The notes under the pieces are model-generated. The model saw only the letters and a program-made list of their open reading frames with translations. It had not been told where the DNA came from and did not search any database. A stretch of 64,000 nt of DNA from assembly GCF_003202915.1 (NCBI RefSeq), contig NZ_QGLP01000005.1:598721-662720 (forward strand), given 5' to 3'. Below, in pieces: positions 47,731 to 56,623 of the stretch. This DNA comes from Gilliamella apicola. GTDB taxonomy: Bacteria > Pseudomonadota > Gammaproteobacteria > Enterobacterales > Orbaceae. The first letter of the stretch is position 1. Every line of letters begins with the position of its first letter. The position numbers were made by a program, and so were the translations under genes.

Positions 47731-47885
47731 TAATAAGGCGCACACCATACTCTTTTTGGGGCTAAAAGTCTAGAATATTGATTAAAAACGAGCTGGTTTA
47801 AGTGTTTATTGATAGCGCAATGCTACAATTAATTTATTAAAAAAAATCGCGCATTTTATCTAAAAATGACATGCTTAATTTAATT

Positions 47886-50816
47886 CTACACAGAAAACGA
47901 CGTTACCTTATTTTCCGTAACATTGACATGCAATGCTCTCCCCTGATCATCAAAAAAACAATATTCATCACCAATATGCGAACACGACACCTTGGTCGAT
48001 GCATTCCACTCAATTGTCATGCATATTTTCTTATTAAAAGGATAAAAGAGATGAATATCATAACCGGATTCATCTATTCTTTGAATGACAAGTGCCATAA
48101 GTTGGCCTGTTGAGTAGATAAGTAGATTATCAAATTGTTTTTTAATCATTTTTAATGGAAACTCGGAACAATAACGATAATCATTAAATCTAAATCGCAA
48201 CTGCTGATCGAATTGATTATATTCCATTTTCATTATGCCAAAATTATAAGAAATAAATATTTTGTCATTTTCTTCATTTATATCAATTCGTTCTATTAAG
48301 CGATGTTCAGCCAAATCATAACAAAAAGCTTCATATTCATATTTATTTTCATTACTGAGCGTCAAAATAGTTTTGTGATATTTATTCATGGTTATTTGTT
48401 TGACACTATTCGGGGAAAAATCCACACGCCAAACCACAGATAACTTATCACTTATATCAATAATTTCTAGACAATTATCTTTAATAATAGTCCAATTGAT
48501 GCCATCAAACTCCCAGCAACATAAATCAAATTTGATCACCCCAAGATCGACGATGCTACCGGTACTCAAATCGAGTTTATGAATACGATAATAATTATCT
48601 CGTTTAATCAATGCTAAAATCTGTAATCGGTTTGCAGATACTACAAAGCTATCAGCAACTATCATAAAATGAGCTAGTTGCTTACCTTGCTTATTAACTT
48701 GAATAATGCCTAGTTCACCTAATGCTAATAAAAAGTTATTATTGGTTAACGGTATCATAGCAAAAATTGCTTTCTGGCCCTTATCGGGACAATGATATCG
48801 TATTACATTACTCGTCTCTAATAACGATTTTTGTTTAACACGGTTTAAACTTGATAACGGCAGATCCACCTGCAACACTTTATCTTGAGTTAGTTTAATT
48901 AATGCTGCTATATCAGATTTAGTAAATTTATTAGGATAAGTGATGGCATCAACAAGAATATGATTGATCATTATCCGCAACAAACCGCGCAATTTATCAA
49001 TATATATTTGTTGTTCTAGAATTTCATAAGCTATTTCCAGTCTTGTTTGATAATAACTAACATTAGTTTTGATTTCCATTAAGCATTCTTCAAGTTTATT
49101 AATGGAATCTGGCATTAGAATAAAGCGTTTTACGATCGCTTTGGCATTAAATTTATCAACGTTACAAAGCCACTGTTCAGCTAGATAGCGATATTCTGTT
49201 AGTGGCCAAATAGCTTCAATCGCTACTAACCACTCTGCTTTTTCCGCTAAGGTTTTGGCCCACTCTACTCTTAACTTATTTGCAATTTCACGTTGCTCTT
49301 TTTCAAGCATTATAATCGCACTAGCAAATGCATGATCTCGTCTTGCTATCATTATTGCTGTATGCCAATCATTAGCTAAACAGCATAGTTTAACTATCCA
49401 TGCCGTATTTGCATTCCTAGCAATAGCTAAGTCCATAGCCTGTTTGTACATTTTATGCTGTTCTAGACATTCTATCCCTTCTTTTAAATTATTGAGTAGT
49501 TCAACTAAAACATAAACCGCCGCTTCAATTTTTTTTTGTTGGATTAACTTAGTAGCACTTTGTCGATATAACTCTTGCAAATAATTTCTTAATTGTTGGT
49601 CAAGATTAATAGCGAGCGAATTTCCATAAACCAATTCACTTAATGACAATTTTTCACGCGGTTTGGGTACACCAAATGATTGTCCTATTGGAGGTTGATC
49701 ACCATTGATCGGAATAGCATAACGTAAAGCATCCTCCAAATCACCCTTCTCAAGTTTTTTAATCATTGTGTCAATATATTTACCTTGTCGAAAAGCAACT
49801 AAATGGCTCAATTTCGAAACTAAGGCAAATAATGTTGCGTAATAACGCCACTGGCTTAATGCCGATTTTTTTCGATTAGCACGCGATGGTAGCGTTGAGT
49901 AATTAAGGTTAGTATTTGCTTGTAAATCATCCGCTTTAATATTATAAGAAAAATTTTTTGCTACAATGGTGGGAGGAAAATTAGCTTGTTTAACCTTAGA
50001 TGGGAGATTGTATAGAAATTTTATAATTTTTGTACCTAGCAAAATAGTCACAACATAAAATGTGGTCAAAAGGATAAAAGATGAAATTTTAGATAAATTT
50101 TGACTAAGTCGTGTTTCAAGTGAAAATAATTTAAAATTAAAATAAATCAATATTGCCATCAGCAAGATTAATAGAATAAAAATTGGTAAGATCAAAGTCC
50201 TTTTTGTTATCGATCTTTCTTGAGCGTATTTATTATATTGTTTAATTTTTTCCTGTTTAATATCATTTTTTTGGCTATTAATGAACGCCAACATTCGACG
50301 ATTAGGGCGAGGTATTTTTCCAGCAAATATTTGCTCAATGGATTTACTCTCTTCAATATCTTCAGTTAACTCATCATAAACAATATTAACATTATAACTG
50401 TTGGTCTCGCATAATTGATATTCTGTTAGATCAATCCAATCGGCAGGATCGATATGGACCGCATCTTCATAACGATAACAATTGATATCGTTCCCCATTA
50501 CAATGATCAAATCATAATTCATGATTTCGTCATCTGGTTTTTTTACAAATTGTGTTGAGGTGAGGATTCCATTTTCTAAAACTAATGGCCAACCATCTAA
50601 ATTATTACAATTGAGCGTTTTTGGGGTTGCAAACTTGAGTAAGTCACCTTGTTCAAATCGATAAATTGAACATCCTATAAACCACGATTTTATCAACAAA
50701 CTTAGACGTTGCTCACGATCAAACCATTGCTTAGGAAACCATATTCCAAATACAGTTTGTACGCCTTTCAAGGTTGGATAGCCAATAAAATAGTTATTAT
50801 TCATAGCATTAATCAT
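47886..50816 (-). CDS. bpX6-domain, membrane-anchored beta-propeller protein of a MoxR ternary system
   Basis: This is a 976-residue protein of four visible parts. Residues 1-170 resemble the bpX6 domain (FDREQRLSLLIKSW, YRFEQGDLLKFATP, GWPLVLENG). Two membrane helices follow (about 207-230 and 246-268), separated by a short charged loop. Residues about 330-660 are an alpha-helical solenoid with many Leu/Ala helices (DLEDALRYAIPINGDQP). The last 300 residues are beta-strand repeats consistent with a beta-propeller. There is no signal peptide. It is last in an operon with MoxR, a small protein and a vWA-like protein, and its start overlaps the previous stop by 8 bases. The exact function is unknown; assignment is by architecture and context. 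Confidence 0.7.
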   Translation of the reverse strand: MINAMNNNYFIGYPTLKGVQTVFGIWFPKQWFDREQRLSLLIKSWFIGCSIYRFEQGDLLKFATPKTLNCNNLDGWPLVLENGILTSTQFVKKPDDEIMNYDLIIVMGNDINCYRYEDAVHIDPADWIDLTEYQLCETNSYNVNIVYDELTEDIEESKSIEQIFAGKIPRPNRRMLAFINSQKNDIKQEKIKQYNKYAQERSITKRTLILPIFILLILLMAILIYFNFKLFSLETRLSQNLSKISSFILLTTFYVVTILLGTKIIKFLYNLPSKVKQANFPPTIVAKNFSYNIKADDLQANTNLNYSTLPSRANRKKSALSQWRYYATLFALVSKLSHLVAFRQGKYIDTMIKKLEKGDLEDALRYAIPINGDQPPIGQSFGVPKPREKLSLSELVYGNSLAINLDQQLRNYLQELYRQSATKLIQQKKIEAAVYVLVELLNNLKEGIECLEQHKMYKQAMDLAIARNANTAWIVKLCCLANDWHTAIMIARRDHAFASAIIMLEKEQREIANKLRVEWAKTLAEKAEWLVAIEAIWPLTEYRYLAEQWLCNVDKFNAKAIVKRFILMPDSINKLEECLMEIKTNVSYYQTRLEIAYEILEQQIYIDKLRGLLRIMINHILVDAITYPNKFTKSDIAALIKLTQDKVLQVDLPLSSLNRVKQKSLLETSNVIRYHCPDKGQKAIFAMIPLTNNNFLLALGELGIIQVNKQGKQLAHFMIVADSFVVSANRLQILALIKRDNYYRIHKLDLSTGSIVDLGVIKFDLCCWEFDGINWTIIKDNCLEIIDISDKLSVVWRVDFSPNSVKQITMNKYHKTILTLSNENKYEYEAFCYDLAEHRLIERIDINEENDKIFISYNFGIMKMEYNQFDQQLRFRFNDYRYCSEFPLKMIKKQFDNLLIYSTGQLMALVIQRIDESGYDIHLFYPFNKKICMTIEWNASTKVSCSHIGDEYCFFDDQGRALHVNVTENKVTSFSV

Positions 50817-52581
50817 CTTGATATAATTTTAATCTTGTTGATCGCGTCAAAAAGGAATACAAAATTAATTCACCGCTATCAGTGATAATTGTGAAGCATT
50901 GAGCTAATGAGTGATAACTATAATTGACAATTTTATTTGATGAACTGAAACAGATATCAATGTTATTATTGAGATAATCAAATGTTGCCACTTGTTTTTT
51001 ATCATCATTGATTATTAGAAAATTAATTTTATCTTCATGATAATCATGAAAAAGCCCAAAAACCTGCCAGTTTAAAGGCGTTTTTACTTCAACATAACTA
51101 TTCTCATTATCAAATACTTGCCATTGTTGTTCAGCACCAATTGCTAATCGACCAAAACCTGTCAACCATAAGTTTTCGGCGGAAATAAAACACTGTAGAT
51201 TATCGTGAATTGATTTTATTTTTAAACAATACGATAGGTGAATCAAATGATGACTTTTAATGCAAAACTGCTCTTGCTGATCACAAATATAACATACATT
51301 TCTATCACTTAATTTGAACAATGCGATAACGTTTTGAGCAATTTTATCAACTTTTTTAATTTCATCGCCATTCTTTGGTATGAAAAACATTGAATAAAGG
51401 ACTTTATGATCGTCAATATATAAAATATTTGTTGTATGATCTCCATATATCGATAAAAAATGAGATAATAGCTGGTTGTTGTTGATCTGAATATCTTTAG
51501 ATAACGCTCTTCGTGGCCCTTTATTTCCCCACAAAAACAATTTTTGCTCTTCCTGATATAAAACACATATGTTTTTACCTTGAATATCTGACGCCAATAC
51601 CTTAGATTTCAATGATAAATGAAAATGAATGATACGGCATTTCTGTTTCTGAGAAAGAACATCATTAATACCAATAAGATGGATATCATTTTTTTTATTA
51701 TCAAATGTCAAAACATAATTGCCATTGGTTGAAATTTTAGGCTTGAAGTTAACATTTATCGATCCAATGGCGTGTTGATCAATTTTCCCATAATTACCGC
51801 TATGTTCGAATTGCCCCGACAATAATTTAGCGCAAATAATTTCGTTCGGTAATTTGAGCTCAAAATACTTATCTACATTTTTACTCGCTATATTAACTGC
51901 TATTTTGCTAAAATGATCCATCAATCTACTTGTTGATACTTTATGAGTTGCAAAATCAATTTGTGAAATGTTGTTACCAATTAACCAACACTCATCATAA
52001 AATAATTCAGATTTTTGTAAATTACTATGCCAATAATCTAATTGGTTATCATCAATACATTTAATTGTACGGCTATTCAACAACAGCTTTAAATCGTCTA
52101 TACCTGAAAACAATTTTAATTTTGATCTTGATTGTATGATGCCCCAGTAAAATTGACTCTTGTGTTGCTGAGCGCGAATATCAAATAATATCATTAAAAT
52201 CAAATGAGCAAGACGCTGAATACCTAATTGTAGTAATCCACAATCAAACAAAGCGATAATCACACCATTCGCTTTTGATTTTTCATATATCGGCGTTACG
52301 AAAAGATGCTCATTACTAACTGCACGACGGATAAACTCATCAGGCTCTTCTTTCCCTATTAACCATTCAGTCGTCAATAAGTGTTGGTAATTTCCTCGAT
52401 TGCGAATGTCACCTAAACCTGATGATAACATCTGGTCACACCATTTACTTTCCTTGACAGGACCAAGAAAATTACTTAATTGCAAAAGCAAATCAGCAAT
52501 AACGGGTTGTAAGTCTTCATCAAACCATGATAACCAAGACTGCCAAGTTTTAATCGGTTTGGTTAATTGATTATATGGCAT
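50809..52581 (-). CDS. Degenerate vWA plus beta-propeller protein of the MoxR system
   Basis: This is a 590-residue protein not matched to any enzyme. Residues about 100-200 look like a von Willebrand A Rossmann-like fold (GVIIALFDCGLLQLGIQRL, then DECWLIGN). The metal motif DxSxS is replaced by DCGLL, so it may not bind metal. The second half is a series of beta-strand pairs suggestive of a propeller. ATG 52581 (or TTG 52587) overlaps the previous gene's stop. MoxR-vWA-beta-propeller systems place such a protein next to the ATPase. Confidence 0.6.
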   Translation of the reverse strand: MPYNQLTKPIKTWQSWLSWFDEDLQPVIADLLLQLSNFLGPVKESKWCDQMLSSGLGDIRNRGNYQHLLTTEWLIGKEEPDEFIRRAVSNEHLFVTPIYEKSKANGVIIALFDCGLLQLGIQRLAHLILMILFDIRAQQHKSQFYWGIIQSRSKLKLFSGIDDLKLLLNSRTIKCIDDNQLDYWHSNLQKSELFYDECWLIGNNISQIDFATHKVSTSRLMDHFSKIAVNIASKNVDKYFELKLPNEIICAKLLSGQFEHSGNYGKIDQHAIGSINVNFKPKISTNGNYVLTFDNKKNDIHLIGINDVLSQKQKCRIIHFHLSLKSKVLASDIQGKNICVLYQEEQKLFLWGNKGPRRALSKDIQINNNQLLSHFLSIYGDHTTNILYIDDHKVLYSMFFIPKNGDEIKKVDKIAQNVIALFKLSDRNVCYICDQQEQFCIKSHHLIHLSYCLKIKSIHDNLQCFISAENLWLTGFGRLAIGAEQQWQVFDNENSYVEVKTPLNWQVFGLFHDYHEDKINFLIINDDKKQVATFDYLNNNIDICFSSSNKIVNYSYHSLAQCFTIITDSGELILYSFLTRSTRLKLYQDD

Positions 52582-52993
52582 ATTCAAGAAACTCTTTGGT
52601 TAATGGCCAACTAACACCTAAAGGAATAACCATTTTAGGATGATCCCATAATAGTACATGTTTATGGGTAAATTTATTCGCGATAGCATTAGCTAAAAGC
52701 AAGGTTGAAATTGAGGGTTTAGCATGACACGGTAACCAAAGCTGGGGAACTTGACTGTCAACCATTGCATACTGTACTCCATCTACCCACGGTAATTGAG
52801 ATTCAGGACCAATGATAATTATAAAATTTTCACCTTTCACAAATTTAAATTTTTGCAAATCGTATTTATCTTGATTTTTCAAAAGATAGATTAGTAAACG
52901 TGGCACTGTTTCATACCATGCAACTACAGCAACAGGGATTACTGCCTCAGTATTGAGTTGCCAATGCCAGTTGATCAAACTTTTGTTGTTCAT
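52571..52993 (-). CDS. Small accessory protein of the MoxR system (bpX-like)
   Basis: This is a 140-residue soluble protein without recognised catalytic residues. It is rich in Trp and Pro (INWHWQLN, QLWLPCHAKPS, VSWPLTKEF). It lies between moxR (1-bp gap) and the vWA-like gene (11-bp overlap). The size, composition and position match the small bpX-type domains of MoxR-vWA-beta-propeller operons, but I cannot say which subtype. Confidence 0.55.
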   Translation of the reverse strand: MNNKSLINWHWQLNTEAVIPVAVVAWYETVPRLLIYLLKNQDKYDLQKFKFVKGENFIIIIGPESQLPWVDGVQYAMVDSQVPQLWLPCHAKPSISTLLLANAIANKFTHKHVLLWDHPKMVIPLGVSWPLTKEFLEYAI

Positions 52994-52994
52994 A

Positions 52995-54080
52995 TTATGC
53001 TATCAATTTAATTAATTGTGTTCTTAACTGGTTTAATTCATCAGGTATAGTTTCAGTGGTGTAATTAGCATCAATTTCACGTAACACACTTTCTACCTGA
53101 ATATCGCCTTGATTTAGGCAACGCTTAGCCAGTTCAACCAACCTTTGCAAACGGCCGTTAGGTTGTTGCGACGCCAATTCAGTAGCGTAAAATAGTTGAG
53201 AATTATTTGATAGTGTAAAAAATTCCTTTAAGATCTCTTGACCACGCTGTTGCATATCTTTGGTAGGTAAAACGTAAAATAAAGGCCATATGTCTTGTTT
53301 TTGAGCTTCAAGGCGACCATTTACTAAAGCTGCTGCAGCAATAAGTTTTAATGTTTTTACCACTCGTCTATCAGTTAAAACAATGCCACTTTGTCTGAGT
53401 AAACGGATTGCATCAGCAAAAAAAGGAATAATGTGATCTAATTTAACATTTTTTAAGTGTTCGCTCATTTCTGAAAGTTCATTTAATGAAAGAACTGAAT
53501 CAACATGGGTAAACTCAGCTTGCCAGCCACCGACTAACAGGTCTTCAATAAAACTATCAGCAATTGGTTCAATAAAAAGACGGATTAAAAAACGATCGGC
53601 GAAAGCCGCTAGACCTTCGTCTTCTGGAAGCGAATTTGATGCTCCAATACAAATTTTCAATGGACAGTCTATTTGCGTATGTCCACGTCTAAATTTTCGT
53701 TCATTTAATATACCTAGCAAGGTATTTAAAATTGCAGTTGAACCTAAAAAAACTTCATCTAAAAATGCGATTTCAGCTTCCGGTAACATCCCTTGGGTAT
53801 CAGTTTCAACTCTTCCTTCTCGAAGTTTTTTAAGGTTTACTGTCCCAAACAATTCTGATGGTTCGGTAAAACGACCTAAAAGATATTCAAAATAGTTACC
53901 ATCCATGATTCTAGCCATACGCCTAACTACAGCACTTTTAGCTGTACCTGGTGGCCCGATAACTAATAAATGTTCTTTGGCGATAGCTGCGAGTATGATA
54001 AGTTCAGCAAGTTGTTGACGACCAATAAAATCTTGGGTAGCAACTTTAATACATTCGCGAATTTTAGTGATGTTTTCCAT
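52995..54080 (-). CDS. MoxR-family AAA+ ATPase
   Basis: This is a AAA+ chaperone-like ATPase of 361 residues. Walker A is GPPGTAKSA, Walker B is IAFLDEVFLGST, and the sensor is in IGASNSLPED. The LFGTVNLKKLREGRV loop is typical of MoxR proteins such as RavA. It lacks the long C-terminal LARA-type part of RavA. It is first in a four-gene operon, which starts after a strong terminator. It probably remodels or loads the vWA-like partner. Confidence 0.87.
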   Translation of the reverse strand: MENITKIRECIKVATQDFIGRQQLAELIILAAIAKEHLLVIGPPGTAKSAVVRRMARIMDGNYFEYLLGRFTEPSELFGTVNLKKLREGRVETDTQGMLPEAEIAFLDEVFLGSTAILNTLLGILNERKFRRGHTQIDCPLKICIGASNSLPEDEGLAAFADRFLIRLFIEPIADSFIEDLLVGGWQAEFTHVDSVLSLNELSEMSEHLKNVKLDHIIPFFADAIRLLRQSGIVLTDRRVVKTLKLIAAAALVNGRLEAQKQDIWPLFYVLPTKDMQQRGQEILKEFFTLSNNSQLFYATELASQQPNGRLQRLVELAKRCLNQGDIQVESVLREIDANYTTETIPDELNQLRTQLIKLIA

Positions 54081-54189
54081 TATATTTCTTTATATTTATA
54101 TATAAATTATAGACTTATTATTTTAGTAATCAATTATCTTAAAGAATTGTAACTCTTTTATAAAGAGAAATATTTTACAATCTATAAAA

Positions 54190-54239
54190 AATCTATAAAA
54201 AAGGTCTCATGCAGATTTGAAATTTATCTACATGAGACC
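54190..54239 (-). terminator. Intrinsic terminator of coaA/DUF1090 unit
   Basis: On the minus strand GGTCTCATG and CATGAGACC pair perfectly (54203-54211 with 54231-54239), extended by AGAT/ATCT after one mismatch. It is followed by six T residues and a second T-run. It isolates the MoxR operon from the upstream coaA side. Confidence 0.9.
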
Positions 54240-54317
54240 ATCATTAATTTGAAAAATTTAATCTTATTATGGTTAATAATCGATAACTATCTAATAAGAT
54301 AAGAACAAAAATCTCAA

Positions 54318-54773
54318 TTATTTAGCTTTAAGTTTGTTATAATAATCAGCTAAATTATTTTTGGCTTCAGTTAACTCTTTTTCTGCTTCATTAAGTTTCG
54401 ATTTTAAAGCATCAATTTTATCTTGATTGGCATTGAGTTTATCTTTTGCATACTCTTTGGTTTTTTCAACTAATTCTTTAGTTTTGTCCGTAACATTTTG
54501 AGTTTTTTCAACCACTATTCTTTTGTATTTTTCTTCTAATGTTTCATCTTTACAGTTGGTATTAACTTCTTGAAGAGCTTTTTCAAGACCGGTTACTTCA
54601 TTGGTATTATTGGCAGTTTTAGCTTGATTAATTTTGGTTTGGATTGCTTGCTTTTTAGCGTCGCAAGTTAACCCTTGGTATTCATCATTGCTTGTTGCAT
54701 AACTGTTGACAGAAAACGCAGTAACTAAAGTGATAATGCTTAACTTACTTAATAACCTTATTGCTGATTTCAT
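54318..54773 (-). CDS. DUF1090-family periplasmic protein (YqjC-like)
   Basis: This is a 151-residue exported protein. A signal peptide ends after SYA (about residue 26). The mature chain starts with a Cys-containing helix (LTCDAKKQAIQTKINQAK), a GLEKALQEV helix and a second Cys (NCKDETLEEKY). A long coiled coil (KLNEAEKELTEAKNNLADY) closes it. This layout is that of E. coli YqjC. Its function is unknown. It lies 16 bp after coaA on the same strand and ends at a strong terminator. Confidence 0.85.
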   Translation of the reverse strand: MKSAIRLLSKLSIITLVTAFSVNSYATSNDEYQGLTCDAKKQAIQTKINQAKTANNTNEVTGLEKALQEVNTNCKDETLEEKYKRIVVEKTQNVTDKTKELVEKTKEYAKDKLNANQDKIDALKSKLNEAEKELTEAKNNLADYYNKLKAK

Positions 54774-54789
54774 ATTGATTCCCCTAAGT

Positions 54790-55725
54790 TTATTTTCTTA
54801 ATTGAACACAATCTACTTTATGGTCTTTACCTTTGGTTAGAATTAAACTTGCTCGTTCCCGTGTTGGCAGGATGTTTTCGATTAAATTTAATTCATTAAT
54901 TTCACGCCAAAGGCGGTTAGCAATATTCACGGCTTCTTGTTCAGGAAGCTTAGAATAGTGGTTAAAGTAAGAGTTAGGATCACTAAATGCCCCAGCTCTA
55001 AATTTTAAAAATCGATTCACATACCAGTCATGTAGTAGTGGTAATTGTGCATCGACATAGATAGAAAAATCGACATAATCCGAAACAAATACCCGATTGT
55101 TAGCTTGAGCATAATTTATGGAGCCTTGTAAAACATTTAATCCCTCAAGAATTAAAATATCTGGACTATCGATTGTGATTTGTTCGTCTTCAACAATATC
55201 GTAAACTAAATGTGAATAAACCGGTGCTTTAACTTCCGACTGCCCTGATTTTACATCAGCAACAAAATTAATCAATTTTTTGATATCATAAGATTGAGGA
55301 AATCCTTTCTTATTCATGATACCACGTTCTTCAAGATAACGATTAGGATATAAAAAACCGTCGGTCGTCACTAACGCAACTTTGCGATGCTCCGGCCAGC
55401 GAGTTAATAATGCCTGTAAAACACGGGCTGTAGTGCTTTTACCTACAGCAACACTACCAGCAATACCGATAACATAAGGTATTTTTTGGCTTTTACCTAG
55501 AAATTTTGATAAGACTGCCTGACGGCTAAAACAGTTATTAATATAATAATTGAGTAATCGAGATAAAGGCAAGTAAATTTCACTTACTTCATCCATTGAT
55601 AAGTCTTCATTAATTCCTTGTAGTGAAGTTAGCTCCTCGGCTGTTAAAGTCATCGGTACCGCATTACGCAAGCCTGCCCACTCTTGTCGGGTAAATTGCA
55701 TATAAGGGCTCAAATGATTTTTCAT
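54790..55725 (-). CDS. coaA: Pantothenate kinase (type I)
   Basis: CoaA phosphorylates pantothenate, the first and feedback-controlled step of coenzyme A synthesis. The 311-residue protein has the P-loop [12 protein letters not shown] near residue 90, the DGFLYPN substrate segment and the [10 protein letters not shown] strand. Length and order match E. coli CoaA. It is divergent from yihI, with a 167-bp intergenic region. Confidence 0.96.
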   Translation of the reverse strand: MKNHLSPYMQFTRQEWAGLRNAVPMTLTAEELTSLQGINEDLSMDEVSEIYLPLSRLLNYYINNCFSRQAVLSKFLGKSQKIPYVIGIAGSVAVGKSTTARVLQALLTRWPEHRKVALVTTDGFLYPNRYLEERGIMNKKGFPQSYDIKKLINFVADVKSGQSEVKAPVYSHLVYDIVEDEQITIDSPDILILEGLNVLQGSINYAQANNRVFVSDYVDFSIYVDAQLPLLHDWYVNRFLKFRAGAFSDPNSYFNHYSKLPEQEAVNIANRLWREINELNLIENILPTRERASLILTKGKDHKVDCVQLRK

Positions 55726-55892
55726 GTTTTATTCTCTATTGCTCAGTAATTAAAAATTATTTGGCTCAGATTATACTAAATCTATTTTTTTACAATCATA
55801 AATTCGCATTACCTTCTGCTCATAGCTATATTAACCACTTACTGGTAAAATAGGTTTAATGCATTAATAACCAGATATCAAATTGAGATTGT

Positions 55893-56387
55893 ATGTTAAA
55901 AAATAAATCGAAACTAAAACCTAAAAAAACCCGTCAAGAGATTAATGAAGAGTCACGCGAACTCAAGCGCAAACGTAAACATAAAGGTTTACCTAGTGGT
56001 TCTCGTTTTAATGGACCAGATAACAATCAAAATAAAAAATCTACCAATACAATTAAAGATCCACGCATTGGCAGCAAAAAACCAATTTCATTGCTACAAA
56101 CCAATGATTCATCAATAAAAAACAAAGTTAATCAACCACAAAAAACTAAATTAACACCCCAACAAGAGTTAGAACAACTTGAAAATGATACTAAACTAGA
56201 TCATTTACTTGATTTGGTTGAGCAAGGCAAAACATTAACTGATGATCAACAATCTTATCTCAATAATAAATTAGATCGCATTGATCAACTGATGAAACAG
56301 TTAGGTATTGAAGATGATGATTTTGAAGACGATGAGGAGTTAGACGAGCCTAAAGAAGATATCGTCGGCCTACTTAAGCGTAAGTAA
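55893..56387 (+). CDS. yihI: Der GTPase-activating protein YihI
   Basis: YihI stimulates GTP hydrolysis by Der (EngA), a ribosome-assembly GTPase. The 164-residue protein has a basic N-terminal half (KKTRQEINEESRELKRKRKHKGLPSG) and an acidic C-terminal half (LDHLLDLVEQGKTL, DDDFEDDEELDE), as in the family. It lies upstream of hemN, as in E. coli, with an added small gene between them. Confidence 0.92.
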   Translation: MLKNKSKLKPKKTRQEINEESRELKRKRKHKGLPSGSRFNGPDNNQNKKSTNTIKDPRIGSKKPISLLQTNDSSIKNKVNQPQKTKLTPQQELEQLENDTKLDHLLDLVEQGKTLTDDQQSYLNNKLDRIDQLMKQLGIEDDDFEDDEELDEPKEDIVGLLKRK

Positions 56388-56455
56388 GTTAATTTGATTC
56401 GATATCAATGCTAAATCAATAATTTTATACAAATCACCATAAAGAGCCATCTATC

Positions 56456-56623
56456 ATGCCAATATTTATTATGCTAGGTTTGTACTTGGGATTATTTATT
56501 TGCACATTATTATATTTGAAAAAAATCAATCGGCTTAAAATTAAAACGCAATTAAAGACCAAACAGCCTAATACCGCAAAACGTTATGGAAGTGGCAATG
56601 TCAAACGTAGAATTAAAAAATAA
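56456..56623 (+). CDS. Small single-pass membrane protein (55 residues)
   Basis: This is a short open frame from ATG 56456 to TAA 56621-56623. Residues 3-22 are one membrane helix (IFIIMLGLYLGLFICTLLYL). The rest is strongly basic (about 14 Lys/Arg), ending KRRIKK, so the tail should face the cytoplasm. An AAGAG lies 8-10 bases upstream. It fills the gap between yihI and hemN and overlaps the hemN start by 26 bases. I do not recognise the family; related gammaproteobacteria have a DUF2489 gene in this place, but similarity is not evident. Confidence 0.6.
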   Translation: MPIFIMLGLYLGLFICTLLYLKKINRLKIKTQLKTKQPNTAKRYGSGNVKRRIKK

